A stretch of DNA of 64,000 nucleotides. Origin: Gemmatimonadales bacterium. GTDB taxonomy: Bacteria; Gemmatimonadota; Gemmatimonadetes; Gemmatimonadales; GWC2-71-9. The stretch is taken from positions 1-64,000 of the forward strand of contig JACKDA010000002.1 in NCBI GenBank assembly GCA_020633775.1. Direction: 5' to 3'. A program made the position numbers and the translations under genes. Of this stretch, positions 48,071 to 56,977 are shown in pieces. The number at the start of each line of letters is the position of its first letter. The first letter of the stretch is position 1. Under the pieces are notes generated by a model, which saw only the letters and a list, made by a program, of their open reading frames with translations, did no database searches and was not told the DNA's origin.

Positions 48071-49344
48071 TCGTCGCAGACGCGCAGCAGACCCCACACC
48101 TCCAGCCGGACGAGGCCGGTCTCCGGATCCTCGCGTCGGACGACGACCCGATCCTCGCTGGCGCCGAGGACGATCCCCTCGGGCACCGTGACCCGACCGA
48201 GCAACGCGCCATCGGCCGAGAACACGCCGTAGGTGAGCACGCTATCGACGCCCGGGAAGCCGGTCGTGGCCCACAGTCGCCCGATGTTGTCGGTGGTGAG
48301 CTGCCCGATCGCGGGATGGTTCTCCGCGAACGGCGTCTGCTCGATCTTCTGGAGCTCCGAGTCGAGGATCTGCGGCGGCATGATGCCGAGCGAGCGCGCC
48401 CGCTCGATCCCCTCGCGCTGCACCTGCTTGAAGTGCTCGCGATCGGCCTCGGTGACCGGCCGGGTGGCCATCGGGATGCGGACATCCCGGATGCGGGTCC
48501 CGGTCTGATCGTAGGCGCGGAGGGTGAACTCGTTGCCCGGCGTCACCCAGAGGGTGTTGCCGGAGATGGCCTGGGTCGAGTTCGCGCCGTAGGCCAGCGG
48601 GCGTCCGATCGGGATCGACTGGCCGCCGAAGTCGACGGTGCTCCGCACGCTCACCGGTCCCGCCACGCTCATCAGCGAGTCGAGCGTCTCGCCGCCCTCG
48701 CGCCAGGTCGAGATCGTCTGCCCGTTGCGGAACTGCTCCGGCGCATCGTCGGCGGGAAGGTTGAGCTGGTCGAAGGCACGGAACACCCACATCCCGTCGG
48801 CCGTGCGGCCCACGAGCTGTGGCGGCTTCGAGGCGTCGCCGGTGAAGGGGATCTGCAGCCGGCCGACCTCATCGCCCTCGGGCGAGAAGAGCAGCCCCTT
48901 TCGCGACGCGAGGTCGTAGATCGCGATCGTGTCGCCACCGAGGCGGGTCAGGCCGGTGATGATGCGATACTCGCCCGGCCCCTCACCGGCGCGACCGATC
49001 AGCGTCCGCGAGCTGCCATCGGCCGCGAACAGGTAGATCTGTGCCGGCTGGATCGTGGTGGCCGCCACCAGTCGGTTGTCGCTCAGCAGCGTGCCGAGCC
49101 CCGAGCTCGACAGGTCGAGTTCGGTGTCGTTCGGGTCGCCGCCGACGGTGGCCATCGGCGACGCGGAGAGCTGCCAGGCCGGCGCCTGCTCCCAGGCCTC
49201 GGCGGGGTACTCCATGATCGCGACGCCGGCGGAGTCCCGGGTGGTCGCCGTGAGGGCGGCATCGCCCCCCTCCGACCCGCAGGCAGCGAGGGTGGCGAGC
49301 AGGGCGGTGACGGCGATCGTGGTGGTCTGGCGGCGCATCGGCAT
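48055..49344 (-). CDS. Six-bladed beta-propeller lipoprotein
   Basis: A 429-residue lipoprotein: signal MPMRRQTTTIAVTALLATLAACGS (lipobox LAAC). Propeller repeats include DNRLVAATTIQPAQIYLFAADG, GRAGEGPGEYRIITGLTRLGGDTIAIYDL, KGLLFSPEGDEVGRLQ and DNIGRLWATTGFPG. The GRAGEGPGEYR motif places it with the 7487-8494 and 16572-17774 proteins. ATG at 49344 is used; ATG at 49338 is an equally good alternative. Likely periplasmic or outer-membrane. Function unknown. Confidence 0.85.
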   Translation of the reverse strand: MPMRRQTTTIAVTALLATLAACGSEGGDAALTATTRDSAGVAIMEYPAEAWEQAPAWQLSASPMATVGGDPNDTELDLSSSGLGTLLSDNRLVAATTIQPAQIYLFAADGSSRTLIGRAGEGPGEYRIITGLTRLGGDTIAIYDLASRKGLLFSPEGDEVGRLQIPFTGDASKPPQLVGRTADGMWVFRAFDQLNLPADDAPEQFRNGQTISTWREGGETLDSLMSVAGPVSVRSTVDFGGQSIPIGRPLAYGANSTQAISGNTLWVTPGNEFTLRAYDQTGTRIRDVRIPMATRPVTEADREHFKQVQREGIERARSLGIMPPQILDSELQKIEQTPFAENHPAIGQLTTDNIGRLWATTGFPGVDSVLTYGVFSADGALLGRVTVPEGIVLGASEDRVVVRREDPETGLVRLEVWGLLRVCDECETP

Positions 49345-49405
49345 TCCCGGTCCGGAGTCTGGGGGCTCCCTGAAAGGTACGCCGGGTCAGCGCGAAGGTG
49401 TCACA

Positions 49406-49915
49406 TCACGGCTCGACCTTGAAGGTCGGGTGCTCCACGATACCGAGGACGTTGCCGTAGGGATCCTTGACCGCACCGATCCGCACGCCGTGATCCTCGA
49501 TCGGCTCGTGCGGGGTCGCGCCGAGCTCGAGCAGCCGGGCATGGGCGCTGTCGGCGTTGGTGACACCCCAGTAGGCGACGCCCGACGTGCCGCGCGTCAC
49601 CGGCCCCTCCTCCGGCATCAGGCCGAGCTCGAAGCCCCCGATGTTGAACCCGACGTAATACGGCTCGTCGAAGTAGGGCGTCACCCCGGTCGCTTCGGCG
49701 TACCACGCCTTCGCAGCGTCGAGGTCCGGCACCCGGTAGATCGCGGTCCGGAGACCGAGGAAATGGCGCGTGGTCACGGGAACGGCTCCGGCGCTGGAGT
49801 CTGAGGCGGCGCGCCGGGCACTGTCGGCACGCGAGGGTGGTACCTGCTGGAGGCGGCAGCCAAGGAGCAACGGCAACGCGACGAGGCACGCTCGGGTCAC
49901 CAGGCGTCGATGCAT
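49406..49915 (-). CDS. VOC-domain lipoprotein
   Basis: A 169-residue lipoprotein (MHRRLVTRACLVALPLLLGCRL, lipobox LLGC) carrying one VOC module: FLGLRTAIYRVPDLDAAKAWYAEATGVTPYFDEPYYVGFNIGGFELGLMPEEG in pieces, ending GVRIGAVKDPYGNVLGIVEHP. It resembles glyoxalase/bleomycin-resistance proteins but is exported, like 15782-16528. Substrate unknown. Its ATG overlaps the stop of the upstream propeller gene as TGATG, so it is the last gene of the long parA-initiated chain. Confidence 0.85.
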   Translation of the reverse strand: MHRRLVTRACLVALPLLLGCRLQQVPPSRADSARRAASDSSAGAVPVTTRHFLGLRTAIYRVPDLDAAKAWYAEATGVTPYFDEPYYVGFNIGGFELGLMPEEGPVTRGTSGVAYWGVTNADSAHARLLELGATPHEPIEDHGVRIGAVKDPYGNVLGIVEHPTFKVEP

Positions 49916-50949
49916 CAGTGTCCCTCCGTGATGGCCACCACCTCGGTCAATTCCGCCCGGAACCACCCGCCCTCGATGACGAGCGGCCGCATCGCCACCC
50001 CGGGCTCGACCGCGAAAGGATACAACCGATCGAACCGTGCCGCGGCGATCACCGCACCCGTTGCGGGGTCGCGCACCTCGAGGACGGTGTCGAAGGCGTC
50101 GTCGGGCCGCAGGATCGACGCCGTTCCATTCATCACCGGAACGAGACCGCTCGCCCACTCCGGGTCGGCCACCTTGCCCAGCACCCAGAGTCTCCCATCC
50201 GCGCCGAGCCAGATGCCCTGGACCGCCGGCTGCGGCGGTCGATCCGGCCCGGGGGCATCGAGGCGATCGTACGGCGCGAACCATTCCGGCGCCTGGTCGA
50301 AACGTCGCAGCCACCGGCCTGCGGTGTCCCACGCCTCGACCACGAACCGATGGGTCATCGTGACGGTCCAGATCTCGCCGCCGTTCCCCGCCACGATGCG
50401 CCGTGGACTCGGCAGTCCGGGCGTCGCCTCCCCGACCGAGCGCACCTGTCGACCCGCCGCATCGACCAGCAGCCATTGCTGTGGTGCCGCGAAGGTCGAT
50501 GAGGTGAGCGCGATACGGCCGTCGGCGAGGAAGGCCGCATCCCATGGGGCGACCGGCAGGCGCACGGTGCGGAGGTAGCGACGCGCGGCATCGAACACGA
50601 GCGCGCGACGCGCCGCGTCGAAGACCCACACGGTCCCGTCGGGGGCGACGCGCGCGAAGAGCGGGCGCTCGAACCCCTCGGCGGCGCGGTCGCCGGGGTC
50701 GAGCACGCCGAGGAAGTTGCCGCCATCGTCGAAGGCGAGCGGAGCGAAGCCGCTGCTGCCCGGCTGCGGCACGACGACGCGGTAACCCGCCGGGTGGCGC
50801 GCCGAGACCTGGGGCCATGTCGGGATCGCCGCCACCCCGGAGTCCGCCCCGAGCCACGCGAACGGTGTGAGACGGAACGGCCCGAGCTCGGCTCCATCGC
50901 ATCCCCAGGCCGCGAGCAGCGCCAGCGCCGCGATCACGCGCCGGATCAC
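49915..50949 (-). CDS. Beta-propeller-like envelope protein
   Basis: A 344-residue protein. N-terminus VIRRVIAALALLAAWGCDG is a signal with lipobox AAWGC. Blade-like segments: FAPLAFDDGGNFLGVLDPGDR, GTVWVFDAARRALVFDAARRYLR, DAAFLADGRIALTSS, GEIWTVTMTHRFVVEAWDTAGRWLRRF and GADGRLWVLGK. It lacks the GxGPGEY motif of the other three propellers. GTG at 50949 has AGGAGGAG just upstream and makes a GTGA overlap with the permease gene, so it is part of the same chain. Possibly an accessory to the importer. Confidence 0.75.
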   Translation of the reverse strand: MIRRVIAALALLAAWGCDGAELGPFRLTPFAWLGADSGVAAIPTWPQVSARHPAGYRVVVPQPGSSGFAPLAFDDGGNFLGVLDPGDRAAEGFERPLFARVAPDGTVWVFDAARRALVFDAARRYLRTVRLPVAPWDAAFLADGRIALTSSTFAAPQQWLLVDAAGRQVRSVGEATPGLPSPRRIVAGNGGEIWTVTMTHRFVVEAWDTAGRWLRRFDQAPEWFAPYDRLDAPGPDRPPQPAVQGIWLGADGRLWVLGKVADPEWASGLVPVMNGTASILRPDDAFDTVLEVRDPATGAVIAAARFDRLYPFAVEPGVAMRPLVIEGGWFRAELTEVVAITEGH

Positions 50950-51875
50950 GACTCCTCCTGATCGTCCCGGGCCAGTCCCGCGGGGGCGCGGGCCCGACCG
51001 ACGGCGCTTGCGAGCGCCACGAGCGCGAGGAGGTAGGGGAGCGCGAGCAGCAGTTGCCAGGGGACCCCACCGAGACCCGAGGCCTGGACGAGGTACTGCA
51101 GCGCGGTGGCCGCGCCGAAGAGCAGCGCCGCGAGCGCGACGCCACCGGGATGCCAGCGGCCGAGGACGACGATGGCGATCGCGATGAAGCCGCGCCCCGC
51201 CGTCATCTTCTCGGTGAAGGTGCCGACCTGCGCGAGGACGAGCGACGCGCCACCCAGTCCGGCCAGCGCCCCCCCGAGGAGTGCGCCGGCCGTGCGGCGC
51301 CACCGGACCGCGACGCCGGCGGCGCGAGCGCTCGTGGGTGCCTCGCCCGACGCCCGCAACTCCAGGCCGAATCGGGTGCGGTACAGCAGCCACCACGTGA
51401 GCGGGATCAGCAGGTAGCCCAGGTAGGTCAGGAGGGACTGCCGGAAGAGCACAGGTCCCACGACCGGGATCGCCCCCAGCAGCGGCACCTCCACCGGTTG
51501 CAGCGTGGCGAGCTCGAGGCCGGCACCGGCGGAGCCGAACGTCCGCTGCGCCACGAGGCCCGTGACCCCCACCGCGGCGAGCGTCACCGCGGTCCCGGCA
51601 ATGATCTGGTCGGCACGTCCCCAGACCGAGACCGCCGCGAGCAGCAGCGCAGCGACCAGTCCCGCGGCCACGGCCAGCGCGAGTCCGACCACCGCGCTCC
51701 CCTGCGCCGCGCCCACCGCCGCGCCCAGTGCGCCACCGAGCATCGCCCCCTCGATGCCGAGGTTGAGCACGCCGCCCCGCTCGCTGACGGTCTCGCCGAG
51801 GGCGGCAAGCAGCAGCGGCGTGGCAACGCGCACCGTCGCGGCGCCGAAGCCGATCAGGATCGCGTCGTCGCTCAT
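50946..51875 (-). CDS. ABC importer permease 2 (nucleoside/simple-sugar type)
   Basis: A 309-residue inner-membrane permease of the BPD_transp_2 family. About eight hydrophobic segments are visible and the family signature ETVSERGGVLNLGIEGAMLGGALGA near residues 29-53 is clear, as is GGFIAIAIVVLGRWHP-like GRGFIAIAIVVLGRWHPGG. Together with the preceding permease, ATPase and BMP-type binding lipoprotein it forms a nucleoside or related ribonucleoside-type importer. ATG at 51875 overlaps the upstream gene as ATGA. Confidence 0.92.
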   Translation of the reverse strand: MSDDAILIGFGAATVRVATPLLLAALGETVSERGGVLNLGIEGAMLGGALGAAVGAAQGSAVVGLALAVAAGLVAALLLAAVSVWGRADQIIAGTAVTLAAVGVTGLVAQRTFGSAGAGLELATLQPVEVPLLGAIPVVGPVLFRQSLLTYLGYLLIPLTWWLLYRTRFGLELRASGEAPTSARAAGVAVRWRRTAGALLGGALAGLGGASLVLAQVGTFTEKMTAGRGFIAIAIVVLGRWHPGGVALAALLFGAATALQYLVQASGLGGVPWQLLLALPYLLALVALASAVGRARAPAGLARDDQEES

Positions 51876-52906
51876 CCCCGCCGCCGCGTCGCGAGGAGCA
51901 TCACGAGGATCACCACCGCCTGCACCACGTGCACCGCGACCGCGGGGATCCCGGCATCGCGTTGCATCGCCCCCGCCCCGGCCTGCAGCGCCCCGAAGAG
52001 GATCGCGGCGACCACGATCCCCGCCGGATGCAGCCGGCCGAGGAGCGCCACCGCGATCGCGGTGAAGCCGTAGCCGGGCGAGAGGTTCTGGTAGAGGGCC
52101 GCCGAGACGCCGCTCACCTCGATCGCACCGCCGAGGCCCGCGAGGGCACCGGAGAGGAGCAGGACCGTGGCGGCGACGCGCTCCACCGGCAGGCGTCCGG
52201 TGACCGTGGCGGCACGCGGGGACGCCCCGACCGCACGCCAGACGAACCCGAGACGGTGCCGGGCGAGGATCACCCACAGCACGGCGGCGATGGCCAGCGC
52301 GACCACGAAGCCCAGGTGCACGCGGTCGGGTGGCAGCAAGCGCGGCAAGCGCGCCGACATCGCGATCGGATCGCTCTGCGGATAACTGCGACTCGCCTCC
52401 TGCAGCGGCCCGGTCACGGCCCAACTGACCGCGGCCTCCGCCACGAAGTTGAGCAGCAGGGTCGAGATCACCTCGGTGACCCCGAATCGCCAGCGCAACA
52501 CCACCGGCACGACGATCCACGCCGCCCCGGCGACGAGCCCCGCCGCCAGCACGGCCGGTATCGCGAGCAGGGGCGACCAGCCACCCACCGCGAGCCCGAC
52601 CCAGGTGGCACCGATCGCCCCCATCGCGAACTGTCCCTCCATCCCGATGTTGAGCGCGCCCGCGCGCGCCGCGAGGGCGAAGGCGAGCCCGAGCAGCAGC
52701 AACGGGGCGGCGGGGACAAGGGTCGCCGAGAGCAGCGCGTAGCGGGAACCGAACGCGCCGCGCCAGAGCGCCGCGAGGCCGGCGGCCGCGTCGAATCCCG
52801 CCACCGACAGGAACGCCAGCAGGAGGGCGAGTCCGAGCAGGAACGCGCCGAGCGTCAGGACGAGATCCGGCACCGCCGCGCGGCGCGAGACGACCGTCGT
52901 GTTCAT
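51872..52906 (-). CDS. ABC importer permease 1 (nucleoside/simple-sugar type)
   Basis: A 344-residue permease. Hydrophobic segments begin VLTLGAFLLGLALLLAFLSVAG; the family signature ARAGALNIGMEGQFAMGAIGATWVGL lies near residues 81-106, and PGYGFTAIAVALLGRLHPAG matches the last conserved block. It pairs with the next permease to form the translocation pore. Linked to the ATPase by ATGA overlap. Confidence 0.92.
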   Translation of the reverse strand: MNTTVVSRRAAVPDLVLTLGAFLLGLALLLAFLSVAGFDAAAGLAALWRGAFGSRYALLSATLVPAAPLLLLGLAFALAARAGALNIGMEGQFAMGAIGATWVGLAVGGWSPLLAIPAVLAAGLVAGAAWIVVPVVLRWRFGVTEVISTLLLNFVAEAAVSWAVTGPLQEASRSYPQSDPIAMSARLPRLLPPDRVHLGFVVALAIAAVLWVILARHRLGFVWRAVGASPRAATVTGRLPVERVAATVLLLSGALAGLGGAIEVSGVSAALYQNLSPGYGFTAIAVALLGRLHPAGIVVAAILFGALQAGAGAMQRDAGIPAVAVHVVQAVVILVMLLATRRRG

Positions 52907-54276
52907 GCGGGCAAGCCGAGCATCGCATCGCCGACGCTCGCCCGTGGCGTGTCGCGGGGCAGCTCGCGCACGACCCCCTCGTGCATCACCAGCAGGCGGG
53001 TGGCGAGGGAGCGGACCTCGTCGAGATCGGACGCATGGACGACCACGCACGCCCCCTCCGCCGCCGCGGTCCGAAGGCGCGCATGGACCTCGGCCGTCGC
53101 GGCGACATCGAGCCCGCGGGTGGGATCCTCCGCCACGACCACGTCCGGGGCCTGCCCCAGGGTCCGACCGAGGATGAACTTCTGCTGGTTCCCGCCGGAG
53201 AGCGCACGGGCCGCACTCCGCGGCGTCCCGCCGCGCACATCCCACCGCGTGAGCAGTGTGGCCGTGCGCTCCTCGAGCGCGCCCCAGCCGAGCCAGGCCG
53301 GCCCGTCGCGCACCTCGGCGAGCAGCAGGTTCTCGGTGAGCGTGAAGCCACCGATCAATCCCTCCAACCCGCGGTCCTCGGGGACCAGTCCCGTGGTGCC
53401 CTCGACCTCGACGCCGGCGAGTGCGCGGTGCCCGGCGATCGCCCGAAGGAGGTCACGCTGGCCATTCCCCTCGATGGCGGCGATCCCGACCACGTCGCCC
53501 GAATGGAGGACCAGCGGTGCGTCGGCAACGAGCGGCGGCCCCAGTCGGACCCGCGGCTCTCCGCCTCCCGGTGCGGGCAGCGTCACCTCGCGCGGCGGCA
53601 TCGCCCCACCGATCATCGCCTCGCTCAGGCTCGCGGCCGTCTGCCCGGCCATCGGCCCGTGGAGCGTGACCCGTCCAGCGCGCAGCACCGTCACGGTGTC
53701 GGCGACCTCGAGGACCTCGGCAAGCTTGTGCGAGATCAGCACGATCGCCGCACCCTCCGCCGCGAGGCGACGCACGAGCGAGAGGAGCTCCGCCACCTCG
53801 CGCGGCGCGAGCACCGCGGTCGGTTCGTCGAGCAGCAGCACGCGCGCCGAGGTCGCGAGGGCCTGCGCGATCTCCAATCGCTGTCGCAGCTGCACCGAGA
53901 GACCGTCAACCCGCGCCGTCGGGTCGAGCGGCAACCCGATCCGGGCAATCAGCTCCGCCGCGCGGTCGCGCCCACGGGGACCACCGTGCGGCCAGCCGGC
54001 GGCGAGCGCGAGGTTCTCCGCGACGGTGAACGCGGGGATCGAGGTGAAGTGCTGGTGGACCATCGCCACGGGCGCCTCACGCGCCACGGAGCCGTCGCGC
54101 GCCGCGATCGCCCCGGTGGCGATCCGCATCAGCGTGGTCTTGCCCGCCCCGTTCTCCCCGAGGAGCGCGTGCACCTCACCGGCGCGCACGGCCAGCGACA
54201 CGTCGTCGAGGACCGGTGCCGCGCCGAAGTGATGGGAGATGTGCGAGAGGGTCAGCAACGGCGGCCGCGCCGACAT
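52903..54276 (-). CDS. ABC importer ATPase with two nucleotide-binding domains
   Basis: A 457-residue protein, short for this double-NBD class (about 500). First NBD: Walker A GENGAGKTT (residues 40-48), signature LSVQLRQRLEIAQAL, Walker B VLLLDEPTAVL. Second NBD: degenerate P-loop GIAAIEGNGQRDLLRAI, signature LSGGNQQKFILGR, Walker B VVVAEDPTRGLD. This asymmetry is normal for the sugar/nucleoside-type importers. It is coupled by ATGA to permease 1 and lies eight bases after the Nif3-like gene. It drives uptake of the ligand bound by the BMP-type lipoprotein. Confidence 0.93.
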   Translation of the reverse strand: MSARPPLLTLSHISHHFGAAPVLDDVSLAVRAGEVHALLGENGAGKTTLMRIATGAIAARDGSVAREAPVAMVHQHFTSIPAFTVAENLALAAGWPHGGPRGRDRAAELIARIGLPLDPTARVDGLSVQLRQRLEIAQALATSARVLLLDEPTAVLAPREVAELLSLVRRLAAEGAAIVLISHKLAEVLEVADTVTVLRAGRVTLHGPMAGQTAASLSEAMIGGAMPPREVTLPAPGGGEPRVRLGPPLVADAPLVLHSGDVVGIAAIEGNGQRDLLRAIAGHRALAGVEVEGTTGLVPEDRGLEGLIGGFTLTENLLLAEVRDGPAWLGWGALEERTATLLTRWDVRGGTPRSAARALSGGNQQKFILGRTLGQAPDVVVAEDPTRGLDVAATAEVHARLRTAAAEGACVVVHASDLDEVRSLATRLLVMHEGVVRELPRDTPRASVGDAMLGLPA

Positions 54277-54284
54277 GGCGCGAC

Positions 54285-55052
54285 CTACATCCCCGTCGGG
54301 TGGTCGTGGAACACCCAGGGGATCCCGAACCGCTCGGCGAGGTGTTCCGCCAGCGCCTTCACCCCGACGGTCTCGGTGGCGTAGTGACCCGCATACAGCA
54401 CGTTCACCCCGAACTCCAGGGCGTCGAACGTCGTGTGGTGAGCGCCCTCGCCGGTGATGAAGGTGTCGAGGCCGGCCTTCGCCGCGTGCTCGATCTCGCC
54501 CCCGGCGGCGCCGGTGATGATCCCGATCCGCGTCGTGGTCTCGGGACCCCCCGGAATGAGGTGCACCATCGTGTCGAGCAGTTCCTCGAGGCGCTCCGCG
54601 AGTCGCTCGCGCGACATGATCAGGTGACCCGACGCACCGAACGGGACGCCGTGGTAGTCATGGAACGGGACGGGATCGAGGATCCCGAGCATCCGGGCCA
54701 GCACCGCGTTGTTGCCCACCTCGGGGTGCGCATCGAGCGGGATGTGTGCGCTGTAGACCGCGATGTCATGCTCCAGCAGCGAGGCGAGGCGCTCGTACCG
54801 GCGCCCGGTGACCGGCCGGTTGCCGTCCCAGAACAACCCGTGGTGCACGACCAGCAGCGCACCCGGTTCGCACGACTCGACCACTTCGTCGATCGTCTGC
54901 TGGGAGGCGTCGACCGCGGCGACGATCGAGGTCAGCTCACCGGAGTTCTGTACCTGGAGCCCGTTCAGGGCGTTCGGCGCATCGGGCATCGTCCCGACGT
55001 GCAGGTAGGTGTCGAGGTAGTCGACCACCTCCTCGAGCGACACGGCCTTCAT
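54285..55052 (-). CDS. Nif3-like dinuclear-metal-center protein
   Basis: A 255-residue protein of the Nif3/YbgI (DUF34) family. Metal ligands visible: ALLVVHHGLFWDG with His70-His71, AVYSAHIPLDAHPEVGNN, ITGEGAHHTTFDALEFGVNVLYAGHYATE. The family is linked to GTP cyclohydrolase-like or metal-insertion roles, none proven here. Joined to the BMP lipoprotein gene by ATGA (55049-55052) and to the ATPase by a short gap. Its presence in a transport operon is curious. Confidence 0.93.
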   Translation of the reverse strand: MKAVSLEEVVDYLDTYLHVGTMPDAPNALNGLQVQNSGELTSIVAAVDASQQTIDEVVESCEPGALLVVHHGLFWDGNRPVTGRRYERLASLLEHDIAVYSAHIPLDAHPEVGNNAVLARMLGILDPVPFHDYHGVPFGASGHLIMSRERLAERLEELLDTMVHLIPGGPETTTRIGIITGAAGGEIEHAAKAGLDTFITGEGAHHTTFDALEFGVNVLYAGHYATETVGVKALAEHLAERFGIPWVFHDHPTGM

Positions 55053-56026
55053 GGCGCCGGCGTCCCGGCCACGACCAGCAGCCCCTTGATGATCGAGTCA
55101 CGCGCCAGCATCACCCGCTGCACCAGCGCCGTCGAGAGGGTGTCGCGCATCCGGTCGTTGAGCTCGAACCGCACGACGTCGCTCTCCAGCCCGAACGATT
55201 CGACCTTCGGGACGAACTCCCCGGCGAGCACCTCGCGCGTCAGGAGGAGCATCGCGCGCGGCAGGTCGATCACCGCCGACGCCGCCACCCGGTCGGGGGC
55301 GAGCGACGCCTGGTTCGCGTTCGCGCCGTAGATCAGCACCCCGGGCGTCTCGCGCACGGCGGAGAACGCGCCAAGTGCCGCGGCGTCGGCGTTGTGGTGC
55401 ACCTGATCGACCCCGAGGCGCAGCATCGCGAGCGTCGCTTCCTTGCCGGCGGCCGCGTCATCGAAGCTGTTGAGCCACGTCACCCGCGAATCGACCGCGG
55501 GATTCTCCGCGCGCGCGCCCTCCTCCCAGCCCCGCAGCCCGAGCACGATCGGGGGCAGCTCCATCCCGCCGAGGAAGCCGATCGTGTTCGTGCGCGTGAG
55601 GGCACCGGCCATCCGCCCGAGGAGGTAGGTCGCCTCGTGGATCCGGAACACGATCGGCACGACCTGGCCGGCAACGCGCTGGCCGCTCGTGATCGCAAAC
55701 ACGGTGTTGGGGAACTCCGCCGCCACGCGTTCGGCCGGCTGCTGGAACTCGAAGCCGTGCCCGAAGACGATCGCATACCCCTGCGCGGCGTAGCTGCGGA
55801 GCGCTTCCTCCTGCTCGGCGGGCGTGCGCGCCTCGACGTGCGAGATGTCGACCAGCAGCGAATCACGCAACTGCTCGAGGCCGGCGAACGCCCCCGCATT
55901 CCATGCGGCATCGGCGACCGACCCCGGCGTCACCAGGCCCACGCGAAGCGTGTCGCCAGGTGTCGCCGACTCGCCGCCGCAGGCGGCCCCGAGGAGGAGC
56001 AGGCACGTCACGATCGCTCGCCGCAT
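55049..56026 (-). CDS. BMP-family substrate-binding lipoprotein
   Basis: A 325-residue lipoprotein (MRRAIVTCLLLLGAACGGES, lipobox GAAC) of the BMP/PnrA-like group. DTLRVGLVTPGSVADAAWNAGAFAGLEQLRD starts the periplasmic-binding fold; GYAIVFGHGFEFQ, PNTVFAITSG, GRMAGALTRTNTIGFLGGMELP and VDQVHHNADAAALGAF are typical. It should deliver nucleosides or related ligands to the permease pair. ATG at 56026 has GAGGAG about eight bases upstream. It lies 60 bases after parB. Confidence 0.9.
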   Translation of the reverse strand: MRRAIVTCLLLLGAACGGESATPGDTLRVGLVTPGSVADAAWNAGAFAGLEQLRDSLLVDISHVEARTPAEQEEALRSYAAQGYAIVFGHGFEFQQPAERVAAEFPNTVFAITSGQRVAGQVVPIVFRIHEATYLLGRMAGALTRTNTIGFLGGMELPPIVLGLRGWEEGARAENPAVDSRVTWLNSFDDAAAGKEATLAMLRLGVDQVHHNADAAALGAFSAVRETPGVLIYGANANQASLAPDRVAASAVIDLPRAMLLLTREVLAGEFVPKVESFGLESDVVRFELNDRMRDTLSTALVQRVMLARDSIIKGLLVVAGTPAP

Positions 56027-56086
56027 CACCACCGCTCCTCGGGTCGAAGGGAACATCACGGAAGCTACCACCGCGACGGCGCGGCG

Positions 56087-56977
56087 TTACCCCTGATACG
56101 GCTCGCCGAGGATCAGCTCCAGCACGCGCGCGAGGTCATCGTTGGAGTAGTAGGCAATGGAGAGCATCCCCCGACCGCGCCGCTTGGCCGTCAGGCGGAC
56201 ATCCGTCCCCAGCCGCTGGCGCAGGACATCCTCGACCCGGCGCGCATCGGCCGAGGCCGGCGGGGTCGCCGGCGGCTTCTTCATCATCGAGCGCCGCGGA
56301 CCAGTCGACGACTCGCCCCCGCGCACCTCCGCCTCGACCTGGCGGACCGACCACCCCTCCGCGATGGCGCGCTCCGCGAGACGAACCATCGCCGCCTCGT
56401 CCTCGAGCGCGAGCAGGGCGCGGGCATGCCCCTCGGAGAGCTCACCGGCCTGTATTCTGGCCTGCAACTTCTTCGGCAACTTCAATAGGCGCAACGTGTT
56501 AGCCACCGTTGACCTATCCCGCCCAACCAGCCGTGCCACCTCGCCCTGGGCGATCCCGAACTCGCCCATGAGCTGCTGGTAGCCCAGGGCGGTATCGATC
56601 GCCGAGAGGTCGTCGCGCTGGAGGTTCTCGATCAGGGCAAGCGTCAGGGCGGCCTGGTCGTCGACGTCGCGGACCACGACCGGCACCCGTTCCCACCCGA
56701 GCCGCTGGACCGCTCGCCAGCGCCGCTCACCGGCGATCAGCTCGTAGCCACTGCCGGCCGGCCTGACCACCGGGGGCTGCAGGAGGCCGGACGCCTTGAT
56801 CGAGTCGGTGAGCTCCTGCAGGGCCCGCTCATCGAACTCGCGCCGGGGCTGCCACGGGTTGGCCACGATCGCCTCGACCGGCACCTCACGGAGGGCGCCC
56901 TGCTCGACCGCCTCCTCGCGGGACCTGGGACCCAGCAGCGCCTCGAGACCGCGCCCAAGTCGCTTGTTCTGGCTCAC
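56087..56977 (-). CDS. parB: Chromosome-partitioning protein ParB
   Basis: A 296-residue ParB. N-terminal RLGRGLEALLG, then the ParB/Srx nuclease-like box with GERRWRA at residues 83-89 (CTP-dependent clamp motif region), NLQRDDLSAIDTALGYQQLM, the HTH IAQGEVARLVGRDRSTVANTLRLLKLP and a C-terminal dimerisation domain (LARVLELILGEPYQG). It binds parS and spreads along DNA. ATG at 56977 overlaps the ParA stop as ATGA. Confidence 0.97.
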   Translation of the reverse strand: MSQNKRLGRGLEALLGPRSREEAVEQGALREVPVEAIVANPWQPRREFDERALQELTDSIKASGLLQPPVVRPAGSGYELIAGERRWRAVQRLGWERVPVVVRDVDDQAALTLALIENLQRDDLSAIDTALGYQQLMGEFGIAQGEVARLVGRDRSTVANTLRLLKLPKKLQARIQAGELSEGHARALLALEDEAAMVRLAERAIAEGWSVRQVEAEVRGGESSTGPRRSMMKKPPATPPASADARRVEDVLRQRLGTDVRLTAKRRGRGMLSIAYYSNDDLARVLELILGEPYQG

